From Streptomyces sp. MBT53 (GTDB lineage: Bacteria; Actinomycetota; Actinomycetes; Streptomycetales; Streptomycetaceae), in the NCBI RefSeq assembly GCF_016654115.1, contig NZ_JAEQAZ010000016.1:21628-85627 (forward strand): a stretch of DNA of 64,000 bases, read 5' to 3'. Made by a program: the position numbers and the translations under genes. Below the pieces are notes generated by a model that was not told the DNA's origin, ran no database searches, and saw only the letters and a list, made by a program, of their open reading frames with translations. This document shows positions 17,441-26,448 of this stretch, piece after piece (the stretch's first letter is position 1; each line of letters opens with the position of its first letter).

Positions 17441-19374
17441 GCACACCCCAAGTCCCCTTCCTCCGGCGCGCGTTGGGCCGGCCACGGATCACGGTCCCGG
17501 CCGTGATCCTGGTCCTGGAGCTGATCGCGTCGTTCGGCGCCAACTGGCTCGCGCCCTACCCGCCTCAGCAGGCGGACTTCGCCGCCGCACTGAGCGGCCC
17601 CAGCGCGAAGCACCTGCTGGGCACCGACCGCCTCGGCCGCGATGTGCTGTCGCGGCTGATGTACGGCGGCGCGGACACGTTCCGCGAGATCGCGATCGCC
17701 GTACTGATCACCCTGGTGATCGCCGTCCCGCTCGGCCTGGTCGCCGGTCTGCGCCGGGGCCGTATCGACGCGGTGCTGATGCGACTCGCCGACGTGGTGA
17801 TGTCGATCCCCGGCATCATCCTGCTGCTGATCGTGCTGGCCCTGTTCTCGCAGAGCATGACCGCGGCCATGATCGTGATCGGCCTGCTGTCGGTACCCGG
17901 CATGATGCGGGTCGTCCGGTCCGCGTCCCTCACGGTCGGCCGCGAGACCTACGTCGCCGCCGCACGGGTCTCCGGACTCGGCACCTGGCGCGTGGCCCGC
18001 CGCCACGTCCTGCCCCGGATCACCGGCCTGATCCTGGTCAACGCGGCCCTGGCCTGCGCGAACACCCTGCTCATCGCGGCCGGCCTGAACGCCATCGGCC
18101 TCGGCGTGAAGCCGCCCGCCCCGTCCTGGGGCGGCATGATGGCCGACGCCGCGCAGACCCTCAACCAGAGCCTCTGGCTGGCCATCCCGACCGGCGGCCT
18201 CGTCGCCGTCACGGCCGCCGCGCTGATCGTCCTCGGCGACGGCCTGCGCGACACGCTCGCCGAACGCTGGTCCGGCACGTCCCATGCGCCAACGACCCGT
18301 CGCCGTAAGGCAGTTGCTGCTCCGGTGGCCACCGCCGCGGCACCGGAGTCCGACGACGCCTGGCTGCTGGCGGAACCGGATCCCGTCGTACGGCTCACCA
18401 AGGTGACCGTCACCGCGGAGACCGAGCACGGCGAGGTCGAGCTGATCAGCGATGTCAGCCTGGCCGTGGGGCAGGGCCGCACGGTGGGTCTGGTCGGCGA
18501 GTCCGGCTGCGGCAAGTCCATGACCGGACTGGCCCTGCTCGGCCTGCTGCCGAACGGCGCCCGGGTCTCCTCGGGCACGGTCGAGATCGACGGCGCCGAC
18601 GTCGGCCCGTACGGTCCGGCCCAGTGGCGGGAACTGCGCGGCGGCACCATCGCCTTCATCTCGCAGGAACCCATGGTCGGCCTCGACCCCCTCTTCACCA
18701 TCGGCCAGCTGCTGCGCGAGGCGGTCCGCACCCACGAGAAACTGTCCCGCAAGGAAGCCACCCTCCGTGCACGCGAACTGCTCGCACAGGTCCAACTCCC
18801 CGACCCCGACCGGGTGTTGAAGCTCCGCCCGTCGCAGATCTCCGGCGGTATGGCACAGCGCGTCTCCATCGCCGTCGCGCTGGCCGGACGCCCGCGCATC
18901 CTCGTCGCCGACGAACCGACCACCGCGCTCGACGTCACCGTCCAGCGCGAGATCGTCCAACTGCTGCGCACCATCCAGCGGGACACCGGCATGGCCCTGC
19001 TGATGATCAGCCACGACTGGGACGTCATCGCGGAGGCCTGCGACACCGCCCTGGTCATGTACGCCGGCCAGGTCGTCGAAGCCGGTCCGACGGAGCGCGT
19101 CATGACGGCACCGCTGCACCCGTACACCCGCAAGCTGCTCGCCGCGAACCCGCGCCTGGCCACGGTCGGCGAGCCCATCCCCACCATCCCCGGCACCGTG
19201 CCGCCCCCGGGCCAGTGGCCCGTCGGCTGCCACTTCGCCGACCGCTGCCCCGACCGGGTCGCCCGCTGCACCGAGGCCCCGATCGCCCTGACCCGACCCG
19301 ACGACCAGGGCGTCGCCCGCTGCGTCCTGGTCGGCGAAGAACTGGGCGAAGAACTGCTGGAGGTGTCCTCGTGA
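17437..19374 (+). CDS. Fused peptide ABC permease (DppC type) and ATPase (DppD type)
   Basis: 645 residues. Residues about 1-280 are a DppC-like permease (HLLGTDRLGRDVLSRLMYGG, YVAAARVSGLGTWRVARRHV, PPAPSWGGMMADA). A 35-residue linker leads to a complete ATPase: Walker A GESGCGKS near residue 355, Q-loop ISQEPM, signature ISGGMAQR, Walker B ILVADEPTTALD, switch ISHDW. The oligopeptide-transporter C-terminal tail (GCHFADRCP) is present. Permease and ATPase are normally separate genes; here they are one frame with no internal start needed. The ATPase should pair with the product of the next gene, whose start overlaps (GTGA). Confidence 0.93.
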   Translation: MSTPQVPFLRRALGRPRITVPAVILVLELIASFGANWLAPYPPQQADFAAALSGPSAKHLLGTDRLGRDVLSRLMYGGADTFREIAIAVLITLVIAVPLGLVAGLRRGRIDAVLMRLADVVMSIPGIILLLIVLALFSQSMTAAMIVIGLLSVPGMMRVVRSASLTVGRETYVAAARVSGLGTWRVARRHVLPRITGLILVNAALACANTLLIAAGLNAIGLGVKPPAPSWGGMMADAAQTLNQSLWLAIPTGGLVAVTAAALIVLGDGLRDTLAERWSGTSHAPTTRRRKAVAAPVATAAAPESDDAWLLAEPDPVVRLTKVTVTAETEHGEVELISDVSLAVGQGRTVGLVGESGCGKSMTGLALLGLLPNGARVSSGTVEIDGADVGPYGPAQWRELRGGTIAFISQEPMVGLDPLFTIGQLLREAVRTHEKLSRKEATLRARELLAQVQLPDPDRVLKLRPSQISGGMAQRVSIAVALAGRPRILVADEPTTALDVTVQREIVQLLRTIQRDTGMALLMISHDWDVIAEACDTALVMYAGQVVEAGPTERVMTAPLHPYTRKLLAANPRLATVGEPIPTIPGTVPPPGQWPVGCHFADRCPDRVARCTEAPIALTRPDDQGVARCVLVGEELGEELLEVSS

Positions 19375-20198
19375 GCACGAAAGCTGCCGACAGCGCTGGG
19401 GTGAGCGCGACCGACCGGCCCCTGCTCGACATCCGCGGCCTCTCGGTGTCGTACCACCGCCGTGGCAAGGGCACCCCTGCCATCCGGGACGTGTCCCTGG
19501 ACATCCGGCCCGGTGAGACCGTCGCGCTGGTCGGCGAGTCCGGCTCCGGCAAGTCCACGCTGGGCCGTGCCGTGCTCGGGCTGACGGCCGTCACCCAGGG
19601 CACGATCCGGTTCGACGGCGAGGACATCACCCATGCCGGCGGCGCCCGGCGCAGGGAGCTGAGCAAGAGCGTCCAGGCCGTCTTCCAGGACCCCAACGGC
19701 TCGCTCAACCCGGCACTGACCGTGGGCCAGACCCTGGCCGAACCGCTCCTGGTGCACTCGCGCGACGAGCGGTCCGTGGTCCAGCAACGGGTAAGGGAGG
19801 TACTGGAGTTGGTCGGGCTCCCCGCAGAGGCGGCCGACCGCTACCCGCGCCAGTTCTCCGGCGGCCAGCGGCAGCGGATCGCCATCGCCCGGGCCCTGGT
19901 GATGGCGCCGAAGCTCATCGTGTGCGACGAGCCGGTCAGCGCGCTCGATCTGTCGGTCCAGGCCCAGGTTCTGAACCTCTTCACCGGCCTCCAGCGGGAG
20001 ACGGGCGTCAGCTACCTGTTCATCTCCCACGACCTCGCGGTGGTACGACACCTCGCCCAGCGGATCGTCGTCCTGTACCGCGGTGACGTCGTGGAGCACG
20101 GCACGACCGAGGAGGTCTACGCCGACGCCCAACACCCCTACACCAGAAAGCTGTTGGCGGCGGCCGGGGTGCAGACCGCAGCTCCCGCCACCCCTTGA
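19371..20198 (+). CDS. Peptide ABC transporter ATPase, DppF type
   Basis: 275 residues. Walker A GESGSGKS near residue 55, Q-loop [11 protein letters not shown], signature FSGGQRQR, Walker [14 protein letters not shown]-loop ISHDL, and the HPYTRKLL motif near the end that marks oligopeptide ATPases. The cysteine tail seen in the DppD half of the previous protein is absent, as expected for DppF. The GTG start overlaps the upstream stop by four bases, so synthesis of the two ATPases is likely coupled. Confidence 0.93.
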   Translation: MSTKAADSAGVSATDRPLLDIRGLSVSYHRRGKGTPAIRDVSLDIRPGETVALVGESGSGKSTLGRAVLGLTAVTQGTIRFDGEDITHAGGARRRELSKSVQAVFQDPNGSLNPALTVGQTLAEPLLVHSRDERSVVQQRVREVLELVGLPAEAADRYPRQFSGGQRQRIAIARALVMAPKLIVCDEPVSALDLSVQAQVLNLFTGLQRETGVSYLFISHDLAVVRHLAQRIVVLYRGDVVEHGTTEEVYADAQHPYTRKLLAAAGVQTAAPATP

Positions 20199-20227
20199 CC
20201 CGCCAACTCCCGTACACGGAGGCCCAC

Positions 20228-21478
20228 ATGCAGCAGTTCGCCGACGGTCTCGGCGTCATCAAGCCCCCGGAGCGGTCCGGCTTCAGCGCCGAACGGCTCG
20301 GCCGTATCGCCGAGTTCTTCGACCGGCAGACCGAACTCGGGGTCATCCCCGGCTGGTCGGCGCTCGTGGCCCGCGACGGAGAACCCGTGTACGCGGCGGG
20401 CGGCGGACTCCGCGACCTCGAAGCGGGGTTGCCGGTCGAGCCGGGAACCCTGTGGCGCCTCTACTCCATGACCAAACCGGTGACGTCCGTCGCCGTCATG
20501 ATGCTGGTGGAGCGCGGACTGCTCGGACTCGACGACCCGGTCAGCGCGTACATCCCCGAGTTCGCGGACATGCGGGTCTACGACGGCGGGTCACCGGGGA
20601 GTGTGCGGGTGCGCCCGGCCGCCCACCCGGTGACCGTGCGCCACCTGCTCTCGCACACCGCCGGCCTGACCCTGGGGCTGGCCCACATGAACCCGGTGGA
20701 CGCGCTGTACCGCCAGGCCGGCCAGGACGTACTGCCGCTGCCCGGCGCCACACTCCAGCAGACGTGCGCCGACGTCGGCGCCCTGCCGCTGCTGTTCGAA
20801 CCGGGCACCGCCTGGAACTACTCCCTCGGCGTCGACGTCCTGGGCCGGATCATCGAGGTGGTGAGCGGCGAGAGCCTCGACACCTTCATCGAGTCCGATG
20901 TGCTCGGCCCGCTCGGGATGACCGACACGACGTTCACGCTCGCGCCCGAGCGGGTGCCGGACCTGGCCGAGGTCTACAGCCCGGACCCCGAGTCGGGCCG
21001 GCTCGCCGTGAACGAGGAACTGCGGCCCACCTTCCGCGAGTCGGCGCCGTTCCCGTCCGGCAGCGGTGTCCCCGGACTGGTGGCGACGCTGGAGGACTAC
21101 CACCGCTTCGCGGCCATGCTCGTCCGCGGCGGCGAACTCGACGGCGAGCGGCTGCTCGGCCCCCGGACCCTCGCGCACATGACCGCCAACCACCTGCCCG
21201 GCGGCGCCGAGATCAACTCCTTCGGGCTGTACCCCGACGACGAGCACCGGGGCTGCGGCTTCGGGCTGGGCTTCTATGTCATGACCGACCCCGTGGGCGC
21301 GGGTTCGTTCGGCAACAAGGGGGAGTTCGGCTGGTCCGGCGCGGCCAACACCCACTTCTTCGTGGACCCGGTCGACGGGGTCACGGCGGTCTTCTGCACC
21401 CAGGTCGTCACCTGGGGCAGGCACCGCACGCCGATCCGCCGCCAGTTGCGCAACCTCGTGTACCAGGCCATGACATAA
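20228..21478 (+). CDS. Serine hydrolase of the class C beta-lactamase/esterase family
   Basis: 416 residues, no signal peptide, so probably cytoplasmic. The nucleophile motif SMTK (SxxK) is near residue 80 (LWRLYSMTKPVTSVAVMML), the tyrosine motif is in AWNYSLGVDVLG, HLLSHTAGLT is the usual following helix, and GEFGWSGAANTHFF near the C-terminus replaces the KTG box. This is the EstB/D-aminopeptidase-like branch rather than a true beta-lactamase. I place the start at ATG 20228 (GGAGG five bases upstream) rather than TTG 20195. Last gene of the peptide-uptake operon, so it may open an imported peptide, ester or lactam-like compound. Confidence 0.85.
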   Translation: MQQFADGLGVIKPPERSGFSAERLGRIAEFFDRQTELGVIPGWSALVARDGEPVYAAGGGLRDLEAGLPVEPGTLWRLYSMTKPVTSVAVMMLVERGLLGLDDPVSAYIPEFADMRVYDGGSPGSVRVRPAAHPVTVRHLLSHTAGLTLGLAHMNPVDALYRQAGQDVLPLPGATLQQTCADVGALPLLFEPGTAWNYSLGVDVLGRIIEVVSGESLDTFIESDVLGPLGMTDTTFTLAPERVPDLAEVYSPDPESGRLAVNEELRPTFRESAPFPSGSGVPGLVATLEDYHRFAAMLVRGGELDGERLLGPRTLAHMTANHLPGGAEINSFGLYPDDEHRGCGFGLGFYVMTDPVGAGSFGNKGEFGWSGAANTHFFVDPVDGVTAVFCTQVVTWGRHRTPIRRQLRNLVYQAMT

Positions 21479-21591
21479 GGGGTGTTGGGTGTCGGCATAA
21501 GGGATATTTGCGACTTCTTGCGGGGCAGGGCAGGCGCGAACGTGTGGCCGTGGTGAAGCAGGGGGGCCACAGGCGCTAGCGTGGTGGCTCC

Positions 21592-22755
21592 ATGAAACTG
21601 CTGCACACCTCCGACTGGCACCTGGGCCGGGCGTTCCACCGAGTGAACATGCTCGGGGCCCAGGCCGACTTCGTGACCCACCTCGTCGCCACCGTGCGCG
21701 AGCACGCGGTGGACGCCGTGGTCGTGTCGGGAGATGTGTACGACCGTGCGGTCCCACCGCTGGCCGCCGTCGAGCTCTTCGACGACACCCTGCACCGGCT
21801 CGCCGACCTGGGCGTGCCCACGGTGATGATCTCCGGGAACCACGACTCGGCCCGCCGTCTCGGCGTCGGCGCGGGACTGATCGACCGCGCGGGCATTTAC
21901 CTGCGCACCGAGCCGTCGGCCTGCGGGACGCCCGTGGTGATTCCGGACGCGTTCGGCGACGTGGCCTTCTACGGGCTGCCGTATCTCGAACCCGCCCTGG
22001 TGAAGGCCGAGTTCGGGGTGGAGAAGGCCGGGCACGAGGCGGTGCTGGCCGCCGCCATGGAGCGCGTGCGGGCAGATCTCGCGGGTCGTCCGACCGGTAC
22101 CCGTTCCGTCGTCCTCGCCCATGCCTTCGTCACCGGCGGTGAGGTCAGCGACAGCGAGCGGGACATCACCGTCGGCGGGGTCGCCGCCGTACCGGCCGGG
22201 GTCTTCGACGGTGTCGACTACGTGGCGCTGGGGCATCTGCACGGCTCGCAGGCCATCACCGGGCGCGTGCGCTACTCGGGCTCCCCGCTGCCGTACTCCT
22301 TCTCCGAGGCCGACCACCGCAAGAGCATGTGGCTCGTCGACCTGGACGCCGACGGGACCGTCAGCGCCGAACGCGTCGACTGCCCGGTGGAGCGCGAACT
22401 GGCCCGGATCCGGGGCGCGTTGGAGGATCTGCTCGACGATCCGGAGCTCGCCCGGCACGAGGAGGCCTGGGTCGAGGCGACGCTCACCGACCCGGTGCGT
22501 CCGGCCGACCCCATGGCCCGGCTCACCGAGCGCTTCCCGCACACCCTCAGCCTGGTCTTCGACCCCGAGCGGTCCCCGGACGACCCCGACGTGTCGTATG
22601 CCAGACGTCTCGCGGGCCGCAGCGACCAGGAGATCGCCGACGACTTCGTGGCCCATGTGCGCGGCGCCGGACCCGACGCTGCCGAACAGACCGTGCTCCA
22701 GGATGCGTTCGACGCGGTGCGCGCGGACTCGGTGGTGCGGGAGGTGACGCCGTGA
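21592..22755 (+). CDS. sbcD: SbcD nuclease subunit (Mre11 homologue)
   Basis: 387 residues. Metallophosphoesterase motifs in order: HTSDWHLG (5-12), VVSGDVYDRAVPP, ISGNHDSARRLG, HAFVTGGEVSD, GHLHGSQ; the capping domain follows. SbcD with SbcC trims hairpins and blocked DNA ends. A minus 10 box TAGCGT lies nine bases before the ATG, so the leader is short or absent. An inverted repeat TGTGGCC/GGCCACA (21543-21571) lies just upstream. The stop overlaps the GTG of a 41-codon frame that leads into sbcC. Confidence 0.95.
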   Translation: MKLLHTSDWHLGRAFHRVNMLGAQADFVTHLVATVREHAVDAVVVSGDVYDRAVPPLAAVELFDDTLHRLADLGVPTVMISGNHDSARRLGVGAGLIDRAGIYLRTEPSACGTPVVIPDAFGDVAFYGLPYLEPALVKAEFGVEKAGHEAVLAAAMERVRADLAGRPTGTRSVVLAHAFVTGGEVSDSERDITVGGVAAVPAGVFDGVDYVALGHLHGSQAITGRVRYSGSPLPYSFSEADHRKSMWLVDLDADGTVSAERVDCPVERELARIRGALEDLLDDPELARHEEAWVEATLTDPVRPADPMARLTERFPHTLSLVFDPERSPDDPDVSYARRLAGRSDQEIADDFVAHVRGAGPDAAEQTVLQDAFDAVRADSVVREVTP

Positions 22756-22862
22756 GCGCGCGGCGCGCGGGAGGAGCGGGAAGCGGCGCCGTGGACGCGT
22801 GGCTCTCGGCGCGGGTGAATGCGCGGCCCCCGGCGCGAGTGAGCACGCGGTTCTCGGCAGGA
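22752..22862 (+). repeat. Degenerate 24-bp tandem repeat between sbcD and sbcC
   Basis: Four units of 24 bp begin at 22752, 22791, 22815 and 22839, with 15 unrelated bases after the first. Each starts with GTG, has CGCGG at positions 7-12 (CGCGTGG in the second) and ends near TCGGCGCGG. The last three are directly adjacent. Being multiples of three, they keep one frame open. Confidence 0.55.
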
Positions 22863-22877
22863 GGCGGTGTGCGATGA
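22752..22877 (+). CDS. 41-codon frame coupling sbcD to sbcC
   Basis: A frame of 41 codons begins with GTG 22752, overlapping the sbcD stop (GTGA), and ends with TGA 22875-22877, overlapping the sbcC ATG (ATGA). The peptide (VSARRAGGAGSGAVDAW, then LSARVNARPPARV and STRFSAGGGVR) is Arg/Ala/Gly-rich, has no known domain and is built from degenerate 24-bp repeats. No ribosome site precedes it other than the coupling itself. Either it is a short coupled peptide or a device that lets ribosomes leaving sbcD reinitiate at sbcC. sbcC also has its own AGGAGG about nine bases upstream, so coupling is not strictly needed. Confidence 0.35.
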   Translation: MSARRAGGAGSGAVDAWLSARVNARPPARVSTRFSAGGGVR

Positions 22878-25864
22878 GGCTGCACCGACTCGACGTCACC
22901 GCCTTCGGGCCCTTCGGCGGTTCGCAGACCGTCGACTTCGACGAACTGTCCTCCGCCGGACTGTTCCTCCTGCACGGCCCGACCGGCGCCGGCAAGACCT
23001 CCGTCCTGGACGCCGTCTGCTACGCGCTCTACGGCTCGGTGCCCGGCGTCCGCCAGAGCGGCCAGGGGCTCACCCTGCGCAGCGACCACGCGGCACCCGC
23101 CACCCGCACCGAGGTCCGGCTCGAACTCACCGTCGCCGGGCGGCGGTTGGAGCTCACCCGGCAGCCGCCCTGGGCCCGCCCCAAGAAGCGCGGCACCGGC
23201 AGCACCCTGGACAAGGCACAGAGCTGGCTGCGCGAGTACGACGCGACGGCCGGCGACTGGAAGGATCTCAGCCGCTCGCACCAGGAGATCGGCGAGGAGA
23301 TCACCCAGCTGCTCGGGATGAGCCGGGAGCAGTTCTGCCAGGTCGTGCTGTTGCCCCAGGGGGAGTTCGCCCGGTTCCTGCGCTCCGACGCCGAGGCACG
23401 CGGCAAGCTGCTCGGTCGGCTCTTCGACACCCACCGCTTCGCCGAGGTGGAGAAGCGGCTCGCCGACCGGCGGCGCGCCACCGAGGCCCAAGTCCGCCAG
23501 GGCGACGCCGAGTTGCTGGCCGACGCGCACCGTATGCAGCAGGCCGCCGGGAACGCCATGGAGCTGCCGGACCTCGCACCGGGCGAACCCGGCCTCGCAG
23601 CCGAGGTGTTGGGCGCGGCGGCCGTCGCCCGCAGTACCGCGCGCGAACAGCTGACCATCGCGCACAGCCGCCTCAGCGCCGCCGAGTCCGCCCAGGCAGC
23701 CGCCGACCGCGAGCTTGCCGACGCACGCGAACTGGCGCGCCTGCAACAGCGGTTCACGCAGGCGCGGGAGCGGGCCGCGCTTCTGGAGGAGCGCGCCGAC
23801 GGTTATCGGCAGGCGCAGGCGCGGATGGAGCGGGCGCGCAAGGCCGAGGCGGTGGCGCCGGCGCTGGAGCTGCGGGACGCGGCGGACGCCGAGCACCGGG
23901 ACGCCGCCCGGGCCGAGGCACGCGCGCGTGACCTGCTGCCGGAGACCTTCGCGGACGCCGGGGCGGCCGGACTTACCGCCGCCGCCCGTCGGGCCGCCGA
24001 GGAGCTGGGCGGCCTGGAATCGGCCCGTCGCGCGGAACAGCGTCTGACCGAACTCGGCGTAGAACGGGCCGAGTTGGACCGGCAGGAGAGCGCCGACGAC
24101 GACGTACGGCAGGAGGCGGAGGCATGGCTCGCCGGGTGGGACACCAACCGCGCGGAGCTGCGGACGCGGATCGAGTCCGCCCAGGAGGCCGCGACCCGGG
24201 CCGAACAGCTCGCCGTGCGCCGCGAGCCCACCGAGCGGCGGCTCCGGGCGGCCCGGCAACGGGACCAGTTCGCCGGGGACACGGAGGACGCCCAGCGGCA
24301 GGTGCTCGCCCTTGCCGAACGCGCCGTCGAGGCCCGCGCCCACTGGCTCGACCTCAAGGAACAGCGGCTGAACGGCATCGCCGCCGAACTCGCCGCCCAC
24401 CTCACCGACGGCGAACCCTGCGCCGTCTGCGGAGCCTCCGAACACCCCGCGCCCGCACGCAAGTCCGCGGAACACGTCGACCGCGCGGCCGAGGAACAGG
24501 CCCTCACCGCCCACCAGCGCGCCGAGGAACAGCGCACCGAGGCCGAGCGCCGCCTCGGCGTCGTACGGGAAGCGCTCGCCGCCGCCACGGCGGAGGCGGG
24601 GGACACGCCCACCGATCAACTCGCCGACGAGGTCGCGGAGTTGGAGCGGCTGTACGAGCAGGCACGCCGGGACGCGTCCTGGCTGCATCCCGCGACCGAG
24701 GAGCTGCGGCGGGCCGAGCAGGAGCACGAGCGGCGGACCGGCATCCAGCAGCAGGCCGCCCTCAGAGCCGCCTCCCGTACGACCCTCCGCGACACCCTGG
24801 ACCGCGAACGCGCCCTGCTGGAAGAGGAGTTGGCCCAGACGCGGGGCGCCGCCGACAGTGTGGCGGCGCGTGCCGCCCAGCTGGAGCGGCAGGCCGCGCT
24901 GCTCACCGACGCCGCCGACACCGCACGGGTCGCCGAGGACACCGCGCAGCGCCTCAAGGACGCCGACGCGCGGCTGGCCGACGCCGCGTTTCGCGCCGGG
25001 TTCGACACTCCGCAGGCGGCTGCCGACGCCCTCCTCGACGACACCGCCCATCGCGAACTCCAACGGCGCCTGGACGCCTGGCAGTCGGAGGAGGCCGCCG
25101 TACGGGCGGTCCTCGCGGAGGAAGACACAGTGGCAGCCGCCCAACAGGCCCCAGCCGACCTGGACTTGGCGGAACGCGCCGCGGGCGCGGCCGAGCGGCG
25201 GACCCGGGACGCGGCCTCCGCGCGCGACGCGGCGGCCCGGCGCTGCACCGAACTCGACCGGCTCTCCGCCCGGTCGGCGGCCGGGGCACGTCAACTGGCG
25301 CCGCTGCGCGAGGAATACGACCGCGTGGCCCGGCTCGCCGCCCTCACCGCGGGCACCTCGGCGGACAACGAACGCAAGATGCGGCTGGAGTCGTACGTCC
25401 TCGCCGCCCGCCTGGAACAGGTGGCCGCCGCCGCGACCGTACGGCTGCAGCGCATGTCGTCAGGCCGCTACACCCTCGTCCACTCCGACGACCGGGCCGG
25501 GCGTGGCCGCAGCGGCCTCGGGCTGCATGTCGTCGACGCGTGGACCGGGCGGGAGCGGGACACGGCGACGCTGTCCGGGGGCGAGACCTTCTTCGCCTCG
25601 CTCGCCCTCGCGCTCGGACTCGCGGACGTGGTCACCGACGAGGCCGGCGGGGTCCGGCTCGACACCCTCTTCATCGACGAGGGCTTCGGCAGCCTCGACG
25701 AGCAGACCCTCGACGAGGTCCTCGACGTCCTGGACTCCCTGCGCGAACGGGACCGCAGCGTCGGCATCGTCAGCCATGTCGCCGACCTGCGGCGGCGCAT
25801 CCACGCACAGCTGGAGGTCGTGAAGGGGCGGGCGGGGTCGGCCGTACGACAGCGGGGGCAGTGA
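22874..25864 (+). CDS. sbcC: SbcC ATPase subunit (Rad50 homologue)
   Basis: 996 residues. Walker A GPTGAGKTS at 35-43, long Ala/Glu/Arg-rich coiled coils on both sides of a zinc hook CAVC (Cys516-Cys519, followed by GASEHPAPA), and a C-terminal ATPase lobe with signature LSGGETFFASLALALGL and Walker B LDTLFIDEGFGSLD. This is the full SMC-like layout. It tethers DNA ends and drives SbcD nuclease. The ATG at 22874 overlaps the stop of the 41-codon frame and has AGGAGG upstream. It converges on an Lrp/AsnC gene with 11 bases between stops. Confidence 0.95.
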   Translation: MRLHRLDVTAFGPFGGSQTVDFDELSSAGLFLLHGPTGAGKTSVLDAVCYALYGSVPGVRQSGQGLTLRSDHAAPATRTEVRLELTVAGRRLELTRQPPWARPKKRGTGSTLDKAQSWLREYDATAGDWKDLSRSHQEIGEEITQLLGMSREQFCQVVLLPQGEFARFLRSDAEARGKLLGRLFDTHRFAEVEKRLADRRRATEAQVRQGDAELLADAHRMQQAAGNAMELPDLAPGEPGLAAEVLGAAAVARSTAREQLTIAHSRLSAAESAQAAADRELADARELARLQQRFTQARERAALLEERADGYRQAQARMERARKAEAVAPALELRDAADAEHRDAARAEARARDLLPETFADAGAAGLTAAARRAAEELGGLESARRAEQRLTELGVERAELDRQESADDDVRQEAEAWLAGWDTNRAELRTRIESAQEAATRAEQLAVRREPTERRLRAARQRDQFAGDTEDAQRQVLALAERAVEARAHWLDLKEQRLNGIAAELAAHLTDGEPCAVCGASEHPAPARKSAEHVDRAAEEQALTAHQRAEEQRTEAERRLGVVREALAAATAEAGDTPTDQLADEVAELERLYEQARRDASWLHPATEELRRAEQEHERRTGIQQQAALRAASRTTLRDTLDRERALLEEELAQTRGAADSVAARAAQLERQAALLTDAADTARVAEDTAQRLKDADARLADAAFRAGFDTPQAAADALLDDTAHRELQRRLDAWQSEEAAVRAVLAEEDTVAAAQQAPADLDLAERAAGAAERRTRDAASARDAAARRCTELDRLSARSAAGARQLAPLREEYDRVARLAALTAGTSADNERKMRLESYVLAARLEQVAAAATVRLQRMSSGRYTLVHSDDRAGRGRSGLGLHVVDAWTGRERDTATLSGGETFFASLALALGLADVVTDEAGGVRLDTLFIDEGFGSLDEQTLDEVLDVLDSLRERDRSVGIVSHVADLRRRIHAQLEVVKGRAGSAVRQRGQ

Positions 25865-25875
25865 GGTCGGTGAGG

Positions 25876-26322
25876 TCAGTGACCGAGCGGTCGGCGGGGG
25901 AGCGGTGAGGAGTAGACGACGCTGGTGGTGACCGAGCCCAGCGCGCCGATCTTCCCCGACACCTCCTCCAGATGGCGCATCGAGCGGGCCGCGACCTTGA
26001 TCATGAAGCAGTCGTCGCCCGTGATGTGATGCGCCTCCAGGATCTCCGGCGTCACCGCGACCAGGTCGTGGAACGGCTTGTAGTTGCCGTTCGGATAGCG
26101 CAGCCGCACGAACGCCAGGATCGGCAGGCCGAGCCGCTCCGGGTCCACGACCGCCGTGTACCCCTGGATCACCCCCGCCTCCTCCAGCCGCCGCACCCGC
26201 TCGGTGACCGCGCTCGCGGACATGGACACGGCCCGGGCCAGCTCGGCGAAACCGGCCCGGCCCTCCCGCTGGAGGACGTCGAGGATGCGCCAGTCGGTGG
26301 CGTCCGGGGAATACGCGGTCAT
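25876..26322 (-). CDS. Lrp/AsnC-family regulator
   Basis: 148 residues. Residues about 8-60 form the AsnC-type helix-turn-helix (ATDWRILDVLQREGRAGFAE, ARAVSMSASAVTERVRRLEE, GVIQGYTAVVDPERLG); residues about 65-140 are the RAM effector domain (ILAFVRLRY, HHITGDDCFMIKVAARSMRHL). Divergent from the rhodanese gene, its likely target. The shared spacer holds a GGGGA-A-TCCCC palindrome (26338-26348) and two copies of CTTCAGA 56 bases apart. Effector not known. Confidence 0.9.
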   Translation of the reverse strand: MTAYSPDATDWRILDVLQREGRAGFAELARAVSMSASAVTERVRRLEEAGVIQGYTAVVDPERLGLPILAFVRLRYPNGNYKPFHDLVAVTPEILEAHHITGDDCFMIKVAARSMRHLEEVSGKIGALGSVTTSVVYSSPLPRRPLGH

Positions 26323-26380
26323 TCTTCAGAAATAGCAGGGGAATCCCCGGCGGATCAAGCGGGACGCCGGGAATCGTCAC

Positions 26381-26409
26381 TTCAGAGGACCGGCCGCCGA
26401 CCGTAGATT
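26381..26409 (+). promoter_or_regulatory. Candidate promoter of the rhodanese gene
   Basis: TTCAGA (26381-26386), 17-base spacer, TAGATT (26404-26409), 39 bases before the ATG. The minus 35 box lies in the second CTTCAGA copy of the AsnC/rhodanese spacer, so AsnC binding there could act on polymerase directly. Confidence 0.45.
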
Positions 26410-26448
26410 TCCGGGTGTCAGGACACCTCGGTGAAAGGCCGGCCTTCC

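Noticed and set aside
16993..19233. 746-codon open frame antisense to the peptide permease genes
   Set aside because: Composition is low-complexity Gly/Arg/His/Asp without a fold, while the plus strand encodes clear ABC motifs.
20228..21478. True beta-lactamase resistance gene
   Set aside because: No signal peptide and no KTG box; the sequence fits the esterase/D-aminopeptidase branch.
21543..21571. Terminator between the serine hydrolase and sbcD
   Set aside because: TGTGGCC/GGCCACA has 7-bp arms but a 15-base loop and no T-run, and lies at the sbcD promoter; function unclear.
22547..25294. 915-codon open frame antisense to sbcC
   Set aside because: It is a GC-driven shadow: Gly/Leu/Arg-rich, no domain, no ribosome site, and fully covered by the well-supported sbcC gene.
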